From positions 1 to 7,071 of the forward strand of contig DAIDJQ010000058.1 in NCBI GenBank assembly GCA_027451305.1: 7,071 bases of DNA. Direction: 5' to 3'. Below are positions 1 through 4,576 of this stretch, piece after piece. Every line of letters begins with the position of its first letter. Position 1 is the stretch's first letter. The DNA is from Cellulomonas sp. (GTDB lineage: Bacteria; Actinomycetota; Actinomycetes; Actinomycetales; Cellulomonadaceae). A program made the translations under genes and the position numbers. The notes beneath the pieces were generated by a model, which was given only the letters and a program-made list of their open reading frames with translations, was not told where the DNA came from and did not search any database.

Positions 1-789
1 GAACGGGTCGCGGAGGGCGGGAAGGCCGCCGCCGGCATCGCTGTGGGGGCCATCGCCGGTGGGGTGAGTGCCAGCGCGATGGGTACCAGCGTGGCGGCCG
101 GTGCGGCACGCGGCGCAGCGGGCTCGGGTCGGGGCGCCCTCGGGCGCGCCACGCGAGCCCTGGCCGGGGTCCGGGGCCGGGCTGGGCAGCCGACCGCATC
201 CAGCACCCGGCCGGCCCGATCGGGGAGTCCGATGGCAGGCGAGGAGGCCGCTCAGCAGGCGGAGGCCAGCCTCGCTGGTACCCCCGAAGCCGTCGCGGCG
301 GGGGCGCGGGTGCGGGACCAGGCCGCGCCGCGCATCGAGGCTGCCGAGGACCGGGCCGCAGCCGCCAAGGCGGACCTTGCCGCGTTCGACGAGTCGCCGG
401 AGGAGCGGGAACGGGTTGCGAGCCGGGCGGCAGCGTTCATCAGCCTCGGCAACGACCCAGCCACTGCGCTCGAGGGGGCCCGCCGGGAGTCGGAGCAGCG
501 GACCGCTCTGGTGGCGCAGATCGCCCAGGCCGAGCGGGATCTCGCCGCCGCGCAGGCGGATGCCGGCTTCGCCGAGCAGAAGTGGGCCGCTGAGGCCCGT
601 CGGCGGATCGTCCACGCGATGAGCCGGCAGGCGTCGGGCGGCGGGGCCGGGTCGGTCGCCGACGAGGTCGCGACCCAGCTTGGTGTGGCCTCCACGGAGG
701 GCGTGGCGGCGCTGCGCCGCATGGAGCATGCCGAACGCGACCGTGCCACGCTCGCGTACCGCGGCATGAGGTTGCACGGGGACTCCTGA
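1..789 (+). CDS. C-terminal part of an Ala-rich coiled-coil protein, candidate TrbL/VirB6-like tail (5' end outside window)
   Basis: The reading frame is open from base 1 (E-R-V-A-E-G-G-K) to TGA at 787-789, so the gene begins upstream; the GTG at 43 is probably internal. The visible 262 residues start with a weakly hydrophobic Gly/Ala segment that could be the end of a membrane span. A disordered Ala/Gly/Arg/Pro linker follows. Then comes a long charged helical stretch rich in A, E, R and Q (about residues 95-205), which looks like coiled coil, and a final helix ending HGDS. No catalytic motif is seen. TrbL/VirB6-type channel proteins of actinobacterial conjugation systems often have a membrane part followed by such an Ala-rich tail, and the next gene, a membrane-anchored wall hydrolase, starts one base after the stop. 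The family call rests on composition and context, not on a diagnostic motif. That the frame is coding is fairly sure. Confidence 0.7.
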   Translation, partial: ERVAEGGKAAAGIAVGAIAGGVSASAMGTSVAAGAARGAAGSGRGALGRATRALAGVRGRAGQPTASSTRPARSGSPMAGEEAAQQAEASLAGTPEAVAAGARVRDQAAPRIEAAEDRAAAAKADLAAFDESPEERERVASRAAAFISLGNDPATALEGARRESEQRTALVAQIAQAERDLAAAQADAGFAEQKWAAEARRRIVHAMSRQASGGGAGSVADEVATQLGVASTEGVAALRRMEHAERDRATLAYRGMRLHGDS

Positions 790-790
790 C

Positions 791-1633
791 GTGGTCGCGC
801 CCATCGTTCTCGCCGCAGGCAGGGTCGCTGTCCAGGCCCTCGCCACCAAGCGCGGCCGAGCCGTGGCGGGGGTGGTTGTTGTGGCCCTGGTGCTGCCACC
901 GTTCGCGGCCGTGGGGGTGCTGATCGCTGCGGTCGGGGGCTCCCAGGAGCAGACCGCGGTCGTCATCGCCCAGGCGCAGGCAGCCGACCAAGCCTGCCAG
1001 GACGCAGTCGCCGCCGTGTCGACCCCAGCCCCGACCCCAGCCGCTACGACGCTCCCGGTACTGGCCCCAGCACCCGGGCCGACGTCGACATGGGCATACG
1101 ACGAGCCGCCCGCGCAACTCGTCGCCGACTGCTACAGCAACACGTCCACCCGGGAGTACTTGCAGCCTGGCGCGTGGGGCGGCTACAGCAACGGCACGAT
1201 CCCGCCGTCGGTTCTGTGCCCGATCAGCTGGGCTCCGAGCTTCCTGCTGCGCTGCGACGCCGACCAGGCCCTCGAAGCCCTCAATGCCGCCTGGGAGGCC
1301 GACCACGGGGGCCAGGCGCTGGGCTTCACGTCGGCGTACCGGGACATCGCCTGGCAGGCCGCGCTCTACGCCGCCTCGCCGTCGACCGCAGCCCCGCCCG
1401 GCACCAGCAACCATGGCTGGGCCCTCGCAGTGGACTTCGCCGACTTCGGCGCCCTGGGCGACTTCTCCAGCCCGAACTACGCATGGATGAAGGCCCACGC
1501 CGCCGCGTTCGGGTTCGTGCACCCCAGCTCGATGGAACCCGGCGGCGGGGGCCCCTACGAGCCGTGGCACTGGGAGTACTGGGGTGTCCCCGACTCGGCA
1601 CCACGACCCGGTGGCACCTCCGCACCGTTCTGA
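791..1633 (+). CDS. Membrane-anchored M15 (VanY-type) D,D-carboxypeptidase, candidate conjugation wall hydrolase
   Basis: 280 residues from GTG at 791, one base after the upstream stop, which implies translational coupling. The N-terminus has a basic patch (K20, R21, R23) and one membrane span (about 24-49), then an Ala/Pro/Thr-rich linker (76-100) and an extracytoplasmic catalytic domain (about 140-268). M15 hallmarks are present: SAYRD at 181-185; the zinc motif SNHGWALAVD, with H208 and D215; and EPWHWE at 257-262, with catalytic E257 and zinc ligand H260. The family cleaves the terminal D-Ala-D-Ala bond of peptidoglycan stems. Four cysteines outside the membrane (C69, C114, C143, C155) could pair as disulfides. 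The anchor and the neighbouring membrane genes suggest local wall remodelling for a secretion or conjugation channel, the job done by VirB1-type enzymes elsewhere. The family call is firm; the conjugation role is inferred. A housekeeping or glycopeptide-resistance role is less likely here. Confidence 0.92.
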   Translation: MVAPIVLAAGRVAVQALATKRGRAVAGVVVVALVLPPFAAVGVLIAAVGGSQEQTAVVIAQAQAADQACQDAVAAVSTPAPTPAATTLPVLAPAPGPTSTWAYDEPPAQLVADCYSNTSTREYLQPGAWGGYSNGTIPPSVLCPISWAPSFLLRCDADQALEALNAAWEADHGGQALGFTSAYRDIAWQAALYAASPSTAAPPGTSNHGWALAVDFADFGALGDFSSPNYAWMKAHAAAFGFVHPSSMEPGGGGPYEPWHWEYWGVPDSAPRPGGTSAPF

Positions 1634-1635
1634 CG

Positions 1636-1643
1636 AGAGGGAG
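1636..1643 (+). promoter_or_regulatory. Shine-Dalgarno sequence of the 52-aa gene
   Basis: AGAGGGAG lies 8 bases before the ATG at 1652 and 2 bases after the stop of the M15 peptidase gene. It is a clear purine-rich ribosome binding site and is the main evidence that the very short downstream frame is translated. Confidence 0.7.
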
Positions 1644-1651
1644 TTCGACCG

Positions 1652-1810
1652 ATGATCCGCAGCATCGAACAGGGCCGGGCGGGGCGGGCCGAAGGCGCCA
1701 CCCCACCGGCTGGGCGCCACTACGAGGTCTGGTCGGTGTGGAGGGACCCGATGACCTGGGCCCTGGGTGCGGCGGCCACCTTCGCAGTCGTGATGACCAT
1801 CCTCGGCTGA
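1652..1810 (+). CDS. 52-aa single-span membrane protein
   Basis: ATG at 1652 to TGA at 1808-1810 encodes 52 residues: a polar, basic N-terminus (MIRSIEQGRAGRAEG), an aromatic patch (HYEVWSVWRDP, residues 23-33) and a single C-terminal hydrophobic segment (about 34-51) ending LG. A good ribosome binding site precedes it and the gap to the M15 gene is 18 bases, so it should share that transcript. With no N-terminal signal, the likely topology is N-in with a tail anchor. I recognise no family. Small one-span proteins are common in conjugation and type VII/IV secretion gene sets, so an accessory channel subunit is a fair guess, but nothing in the sequence proves it. Confidence 0.72.
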   Translation: MIRSIEQGRAGRAEGATPPAGRHYEVWSVWRDPMTWALGAAATFAVVMTILG

Positions 1811-1867
1811 CCTCGGCGAACAGGGGACACGTAAATTCGCAGGTCAGACGGCAGGTGAACGCTTCTG

Positions 1868-1883
1868 GACACGCCGGCGTGTC
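1868..1883. promoter_or_regulatory. Perfect 16-bp palindrome, candidate operator
   Basis: GACACGCCGGCGTGTC reads the same on both strands. It lies in the 160-base gap before the 80-aa membrane gene, 8 bases left of the LexA box. The sequence GGACACG of its left arm also occurs alone at about 1826. A dimeric repressor or activator site is likely; which protein binds it is unknown. Confidence 0.5.
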
Positions 1884-1891
1884 GGCAACGG

Positions 1892-1909
1892 CGAACGCGT
1901 GTTCGATGC
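1892..1909 (+). promoter_or_regulatory. LexA (SOS) box upstream of the two-TM gene
   Basis: CGAAC-GCGT-GTTCG (1892-1905) fits the Gram-positive LexA consensus CGAAC-RNRY-GTTCG. The right half extends to GTTCGATGC; the left half is shorter. It lies 61 bases before the 80-aa gene. The 18-base sequence 1892-1909 recurs exactly, in reverse complement, within the operator at 2735-2756, so each copy has the same orientation relative to the gene it precedes. No clear -10/-35 pair is visible. DNA-damage control of the downstream gene is inferred. Confidence 0.75.
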
Positions 1910-1920
1910 ATGCTGAAGGG

Positions 1921-1944
1921 GTCGGACTGGCTCAGTCGGACTGG
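1921..1944 (+). repeat. 10-bp direct repeat, period 14
   Basis: GTCGGACTGG occurs at 1921-1930 and again at 1935-1944, separated by CTCA. It sits between the LexA box and the ribosome binding site of the 80-aa gene, in what should be the 5' leader or the promoter. It may be a second regulator's half-site pair or a chance duplication. Confidence 0.45.
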
Positions 1945-1958
1945 CGCACAGGCTCACG

Positions 1959-1964
1959 AAGGAG
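1959..1964 (+). promoter_or_regulatory. Shine-Dalgarno sequence of the 80-aa gene
   Basis: AAGGAG lies 6 bases before the ATG at 1971. It is the strongest ribosome binding site in the left half of the window and fixes this start. Confidence 0.8.
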
Positions 1965-1970
1965 ACGCGG

Positions 1971-2213
1971 ATGCTCATCGGTAAGGACTTGTCCAGCGCG
2001 ATCTGGAACTCCGTGGGCGGCGTGTTCGTCCTCGCCGTCCTGGTGATCGTGGTCTTCAAGTTCTTCGTCGGCCAGAACAAGAACATCCCCGCCGGCATCG
2101 GAACGCTCGTGGGTGTCGCCGCGATCGTCGGCTTCATCCTCAGCCCCGACACGTTCATCGGGATCGGCTCGACTGTCGTCGGAGTCCTCACCGGCAAGGG
2201 CGCGGCCGGCTGA
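1971..2213 (+). CDS. 80-aa two-span membrane protein, candidate VirB2/TrbC-like conjugal pilin
   Basis: ATG at 1971, behind AAGGAG, to TGA at 2211-2213. The 80 residues hold a short polar N-terminus (MLIGKDLSSAIWN), a hydrophobic span (about 15-34, VGGVFVLAVLVIVVFKFFVG), a short polar loop QNKN, a second span (about 40-58), and a Gly/Ser/Thr-rich tail ending GKGAAG. Two spans joined by a tiny charged loop in about 80 residues matches the architecture of processed VirB2/TrbC pilins and of small holin-like proteins. No cleavable signal peptide is visible, which differs from classical VirB2. Its place after a wall hydrolase and a small membrane protein favours a conjugation channel or pilus subunit. 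It has its own leader with a LexA box and is followed by two strong hairpins, so it may be transcribed alone. That it is coding is sure; the pilin role is inferred. Confidence 0.82.
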   Translation: MLIGKDLSSAIWNSVGGVFVLAVLVIVVFKFFVGQNKNIPAGIGTLVGVAAIVGFILSPDTFIGIGSTVVGVLTGKGAAG

Positions 2214-2259
2214 CGCACTACTCGACCTCCGGGCGGCCGTCTCCCCCGGGGATTGGGAA

Positions 2260-2311
2260 CCCAGACCCTGGCGGGGGCTGCGCCACCGAGCAGCCCCCGC
2301 CAGGGTCTGGG
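2260..2311. terminator. Strong hairpin with perfect 22-bp arms, probable bidirectional terminator
   Basis: Bases 2260-2281 are the exact reverse complement of 2290-2311 around an 8-base loop (GCCACCGA). It begins 47 bases after the stop of the 80-aa gene and lies between that gene and the convergent 96-aa gene. No U-tract follows on either strand, which is common for actinobacterial hairpin terminators. Perfect pairing over 22 bp is longer than usual, so a transcript-stabilising or DNA-processing role is an alternative. Confidence 0.65.
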
Positions 2312-2322
2312 CCAAGCGGGGT

Positions 2323-2350
2323 CGGGTGGGGCCGTGAGCCGCCCCACTCG
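2323..2350. terminator. Second hairpin, 10-bp stem with one G-U pair
   Basis: CGGGTGGGGC (2323-2332) pairs with GCCCCACTCG (2341-2350) around an 8-base loop, with one wobble pair. It stands 11 bases after the first hairpin, in the same convergent gap, and together they look like a tandem terminator. The remaining bases to 2436 show nothing else that I can support. Confidence 0.5.
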
Positions 2351-2436
2351 ACACCCCCACGCCTGCCCCCCGGGCGCCATTCCGTTGACCAGACGCAGGG
2401 AGACGAGCTGCCGGGCACCGACCGGGAGGCGGGTGT

Positions 2437-2727
2437 TCACGGTGCCTCCGGGACGCCCCACCGCAGCTCCGGCAGCAGGCCAGCCGGGATGTGGTCCGAG
2501 TGCCAGCGGCTGACGTCGACACACCCCTCCGCTACCAGCGTCCCGCACACAACGCAGGTCCACGACGTGTGGCCGTGTCGGGTGCCAGCGTCAGCGCAGC
2601 CGCACCCCATGAACCCCTCCGCCGGCCGACCAGGACCGGTCACCGGCCACCCCCAGCCGCACCCCGGACACGACATCGGCGGCACTCGGATCAGCCGACC
2701 CGGTCCGAGCACCCACCAGTTCACCAT
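2437..2727 (-). CDS. 96-aa Cys-rich (zinc-ribbon-like) protein under a LexA box
   Basis: ATG at 2727 to TGA at 2437 encodes 96 residues. Seven cysteines fall in pairs: CPGC (C20, C23), CGC (C42, C44), CVVC (C58, C61) and C69. H51, H53, H76 and H79 are further possible ligands, so one or two zinc-binding knuckles are likely. Tryptophans are frequent (W4, W5, W25, W27, W56, W75, W90). No membrane span or signal peptide is seen and I recognise no family. The frame stays open upstream to 3057, but an earlier start would put the LexA box (2735-2756) inside the gene; the ATG just after the box is the economical choice. The ribosome binding site is weak (GGCGG right at the start), so the transcript may be nearly leaderless. 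Cys-pair spacing and the operator argue for a real, DNA-damage-regulated gene. Its role (DNA-binding, regulator, redox) is unknown. Confidence 0.7.
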   Translation of the reverse strand: MVNWWVLGPGRLIRVPPMSCPGCGWGWPVTGPGRPAEGFMGCGCADAGTRHGHTSWTCVVCGTLVAEGCVDVSRWHSDHIPAGLLPELRWGVPEAP

Positions 2728-2734
2728 CCGCCAA

Positions 2735-2756
2735 GCATCGAACACGCGTTCGATGC
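2735..2756 (-). promoter_or_regulatory. LexA (SOS) box of the 96-aa gene, 9-bp perfect arms
   Basis: Arms GCATCGAAC (2735-2743) and GTTCGATGC (2748-2756) are perfect reverse complements around ACGC. The core matches the mycobacterial/actinobacterial consensus TCGAAC-N4-GTTCGA in every fixed position. It ends 8 bases before the ATG at 2727, so bound LexA would cover the promoter or transcription start. Its 18-base core is shared with the box at 1892-1909. An isolated half-site, GCATCGAAC, also occurs at 1662-1670 inside the 52-aa gene and is probably coincidental. Confidence 0.82.
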
Positions 2757-2779
2757 AGTCCACACTCCAGCGCGCCCGA

Positions 2780-2793
2780 GCTGGCCGGCCAGC
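2780..2793. promoter_or_regulatory. 14-bp perfect palindrome upstream of the LexA box
   Basis: GCTGGCCGGCCAGC is self-complementary and lies 23 bases upstream of the LexA box in the direction of the 96-aa gene. It could be a second operator, but GC-rich palindromes of this length are not rare at this base composition. It differs in sequence from the palindrome at 1868-1883. Confidence 0.3.
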
Positions 2794-2851
2794 GCTCTGT
2801 CCTGCACGCCGCACGCGTTGACGCCGACCTTTGCCCCTGCTGGGCGCGGTC

Positions 2852-2885
2852 AGCGATGGATGCCCCGATCGACCTGACGCGCCAC
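2852..2885. repeat. 34-bp imperfect direct repeat, copy 1
   Basis: Matches 3433-3466 at 30 of 34 bases, starting AGCG(A/C)TGGATGCC. It stands directly before the NrdH remnant. Read on the - strand both copies encode a similar protein end, V-(A/T)-RQ-(V/A)-DRGI-(H/Q)-R, followed by a stop (TGA in this copy, TAA in the other). The two copies may therefore be 3' ends of related decayed genes, or a mobile or regulatory repeat. Confidence 0.5.
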
Positions 2886-2901
2886 GCAGCTCGGCCGCAC
2901 G

Positions 2902-3164
2902 GTGGCGATGTACGGGACTGCGAGCTGCCAGCAGCGCCAGGCGACGCACCGCCACCTCGACAAGCTCCGGGTCGGCTACACCATCGTCGACCTCACAGCT
3001 CCCGAGAGCGCCGAGCTGCTCACCTGGATCACCGACGACCTCGGCTAGACGCAGCACCCGTCGTCGACCAGGACCCCGGCAACCACTGGAGTAAGTACCG
3101 CCCCGACCGCATCACCCGACTCACGGCCGCGGCCGCGGCGGTGGAGGTCACCGCCGGCGGATGA
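2902..3164 (+). pseudogene. Frameshifted NrdH-type redoxin (glutaredoxin-like) remnant
   Basis: From GTG at 2902 (or ATG at 2908) the frame reads VAMYGTASCQQRQATHRHLD, then LRVGYTIVDLT and ITDDLG, and stops at TAG 3046-3048. The neighbouring frame (from about 3045 to TGA 3162-3164) continues with LDAAPVV, DQDPGNHWSKYRPDRI and an Ala-rich tail. Joined, these give the full thioredoxin-fold plan of NrdH: strand, active site, helix, the YTIVDLT strand, the cis-Pro APVV motif and the HWS-YRPDRI end. A frameshift near 3045 breaks the gene. The active-site CxxC has become C-Q-Q-R, so the second cysteine is also lost, which argues for real decay rather than only a sequencing error. NrdH normally reduces class Ib ribonucleotide reductase. 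No nrdE, nrdF or nrdI is in the window. Redoxin genes of this type occur as cargo on actinobacterial plasmids. Confidence 0.78.
3124..3137. repeat. GC-rich 14-mer flanking the 37-aa gene, left copy
   Basis: CGGCCGCGGCCGCG occurs here and at 3288-3301, on either side of the 37-aa zinc-ribbon gene. This copy lies in the Ala-coding tail of the redoxin remnant. Such low-complexity GC strings can recur by chance in DNA of this composition. Confidence 0.3.
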
Positions 3165-3261
3165 TCCGCAGGACGCGCCAACAGCGCCGACAGCGCACGG
3201 CGTCGACGTCGTTGACGCCGTCCTCGTCGCACTCAACGCATCGGATCGATGGCAGCTTCAC
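3148..3261 (-). CDS. 37-aa minimal zinc-ribbon protein
   Basis: GTG at 3261 to TGA at 3148 encodes 37 residues: a short basic start (VKLPSIR), CVEC (C8, C11), an acidic loop DEDGVNDVDAV, CRRC (C24, C27) and a basic end WRVLRIIRRR. The spacing C-x2-C-x12-C-x2-C is that of a rubredoxin-like or zinc-ribbon knuckle. GGAGG on the - strand (complement of 3266-3270) lies 4 bases before the GTG and fixes the start. The frame is open upstream to 3405, but that part is low-complexity and carries no motif. The last 17 bases overlap the end of the NrdH remnant on the other strand. It is too small to be an enzyme; nucleic-acid or protein binding is likely. I recognise no family. Confidence 0.6.
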   Translation of the reverse strand: MKLPSIRCVECDEDGVNDVDAVRCRRCWRVLRIIRRR

Positions 3262-3393
3262 GGGTCCTCCAGGGTCCGTCGACGTCGCGGCCGCGGCCGC
3301 GCTCCTTGACTCGTTGATGTGCGGGCCGCGTTGGTCGCGCCCTGCCTTGGCCGGAGTGCTCGGCGGTCTGACAGGGCCGTAGACACACGAACG

Positions 3394-3430
3394 CCCCGAC
3401 AGCACCGGGCGCCGGGCGCTCGGTGCGGGG
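3394..3430 (-). terminator. Strong hairpin directly after a - strand stop codon, probable terminator
   Basis: GCACCG (3402-3407) pairs with CGGTGC (3421-3426). The stem continues inward with one G-U and several G-C pairs to a tiny loop, and outward through CCCC (3394-3397) with GGGG (3427-3430) across a 4-base bulge. On the - strand it begins right after TAA at 3431-3433 and is followed by GCGTTCGTGTG. This is the usual place of a terminator and hints that a - strand gene once ended here. Confidence 0.45.
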
Positions 3431-3432
3431 TT

Positions 3433-3466
3433 AGCGCTGGATGCCGCGATCGGCCTGACGCGTCAC
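3433..3466. repeat. 34-bp imperfect direct repeat, copy 2
   Basis: Partner of 2852-2885, 581 bases downstream, with 4 differences. Three of these change an amino acid on the - strand reading and one is silent (the stop changes TGA to TAA by the first offset base). It lies next to a terminator-like hairpin. Confidence 0.5.
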
Positions 3467-3874
3467 ACCGCGGGACCGCGCGGGCGCGGTCTTGCCGCGG
3501 CGGGCTTCTGCGCGGCCGTGGCCGGTGGGGTGGAGCGGGCGACGTTCGCGATCCCCGCGGCGGTGCGCGCGTCCTCGGGAACGCGCGCCGCCAGCTCCGA
3601 TTGGCCCCCCGAGTCGTCCTGGTGCTCTCACGGACCGTTCCCGGTGACGCGCTGGTGCTGCCCACCGTCTTCCCGGACCTCAGCGCCGTCCCAGCACCGA
3701 CCCGCCGCACCCCTGGGGCTTGCGCAGCGGTCGGTTCACCGCGCGCCAGCCGCGTTGCCGTGACACCATGCCCCGGGCACCAGATCGGCTTGATCCCAGG
3801 GGCCGGTCACCCTGGCGGCGCCCCGTCCCTTCCGGCGGGCTGGGTGGCCGACCGCGCGCCCTAGGGACAAGTGG

Positions 3875-4117
3875 GTGAGCAGCATGGGGCTGCGCAGCTT
3901 CGGAGGACCTCTCGCTGGCCAGGACTTCCCCGACTGGGAAGCCGTCAGAGAACGCCTGACGATGTTCCGGGCGTCGGCTGACGGGGAGGACGAACCGACC
4001 GACGACACCGTGCTGAGCAACGACTGGGAGTGGCTGGAAGTGATCCGGTGGCGCGCCAACGGACGCCGGCGCCATCACGACTGGGTCGGCGAGACTTCAG
4101 CCGGAGACCGCCAGTAG
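3875..4117 (+). CDS. 80-aa acidic hypothetical protein
   Basis: GTG at 3875 (or ATG at 3884) to TAG at 4115-4117. The 80 residues have a neutral start (SSMGLRSFGGPLAG), then an acidic, aromatic body with DFPDWEAVRERL, a negatively charged loop (ADGEDEPTDDT), the helix-like WEWLEVIRW (about 52-60) and a basic turn GRRRHHDW. Its composition is far more protein-like than that of the surrounding Arg/Pro-rich frames. No strong ribosome binding site precedes either start, and no membrane span or catalytic motif is seen. It ends 21 bases before the end of a convergent gene. It could be the surviving 3' part of a longer gene whose start decayed in the preceding stretch. No family recognised. Confidence 0.55.
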   Translation: MSSMGLRSFGGPLAGQDFPDWEAVRERLTMFRASADGEDEPTDDTVLSNDWEWLEVIRWRANGRRRHHDWVGETSAGDRQ

Positions 4118-4138
4118 ACGATCGCTGGATGAACTCGG

Positions 4139-4576
4139 TTACTGATCGAGAGGCGCGGCCTCGACGTCGAGCACGAGGTCGTGGATCCCGGCGAAGCCGC
4201 GTGCGGGCGCTTCGGACCGGACGTTGTACTCCCTGTCGATCTGGGTCAGCGACGTGAGCCGGTTCGACCCGTCGGTGCCGATGCGGCGCTTTCCGTTCGC
4301 GTCGATCCCGTCGAACGTGACCCCGAAGGAGAACGGCTCGACCCGGTCGGGGGGCGGTGCGGCGAAGAAGGCCACGACCTCCGCACAGGGGCCAAGGAGG
4401 TCGCTGTCCCAGGGACGAGCGACCACCTTCTCGACGGCGGGCACGAGGCCCTTCGCGCGGACATGCGCCATCCCCTCGGTCCCGTCGATGAGGTTCGTGA
4501 ATGGCACCTGGTACCGCTGGGACTTGTCGTCTTCTTCAAAGCGGTCGTCGAGCTCGTCGTCCCACTCGTCGTTCAC
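4139..4576 (-). CDS. 145-aa hypothetical protein with acidic N-terminus
   Basis: GTG at 4576 to TGA at 4139 encodes 145 residues. The first 19 are strongly acidic (NDEWDDELDDRFEEDDKS). A mixed alpha/beta body follows, with alternating hydrophobic segments: RYQVPFTNLI, CAEVVAFFAAPPP, EPFSFGVTFDGID. It ends ARGFAGIHDLVLDVEAAPLD. No membrane span, nucleotide-binding loop or metal site is evident, and I recognise no family. An in-frame ATG at 4669 would add 31 low-complexity residues and would overlap the start of the divergent zinc-ribbon gene, so the GTG is preferred, although its ribosome binding site is weak. The divergent layout with the next gene (91 bases between starts) suggests a shared control region. 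The acidic leader might mimic DNA or bind a basic partner; that is only a guess. Confidence 0.68.
   Translation of the reverse strand: MNDEWDDELDDRFEEDDKSQRYQVPFTNLIDGTEGMAHVRAKGLVPAVEKVVARPWDSDLLGPCAEVVAFFAAPPPDRVEPFSFGVTFDGIDANGKRRIGTDGSNRLTSLTQIDREYNVRSEAPARGFAGIHDLVLDVEAAPLDQ

Larger units (their letters stand above)
3262..3874. other. About 610 bases without a convincing gene; likely decayed sequence
   Basis: Open frames on both strands here are rich in Arg, Pro and Ala and look like products of high GC content rather than proteins. It contains the second GC-rich 14-mer (3288-3301), a strong hairpin (3394-3430) and the second copy of the 34-bp repeat (3433-3466). On the - strand, one frame ending at TGA 3463-3465 reads ELAARVPEDARTAAGIANVA and then a Pro/Ala tail. 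A second frame ends VTRQADRGIQR at TAA 3431-3433, directly before the hairpin. These may be pieces of one broken - strand gene, but no upstream domain can be recognised. Confidence 0.45.

Noticed and set aside
1662..1670. GCATCGAAC half of a LexA box
   Set aside because: No matching GTTCG half follows at the right distance, and it lies inside the 52-aa coding frame.
440..1720. 426-residue open frame on the - strand
   Set aside because: It lies antisense to two well-supported genes, including the M15 peptidase with its full motif set, and its product is Arg/Gly/Pro-rich without motifs. It is a GC-content artefact.
1090..2046. 318-residue + strand frame over the peptidase end and the 52-aa gene
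   Set aside because: Out of frame with the M15 motifs, Arg/Pro-rich, and crosses the regulatory leader. It is a shadow frame.
2260..2350. CRISPR repeats or a tRNA-like fold
   Set aside because: The structure is two single hairpins with different stems; there are no repeated units with spacers and no T-loop or anticodon arm.
3319..3864. 181-residue + strand frame in the gene-poor stretch
   Set aside because: Arg/Pro/Gly-rich with no motif and no ribosome site, and it runs through the hairpin at 3394-3430. Its second half (LVLPTVFPDLSAVP) is somewhat more protein-like but not enough to call.
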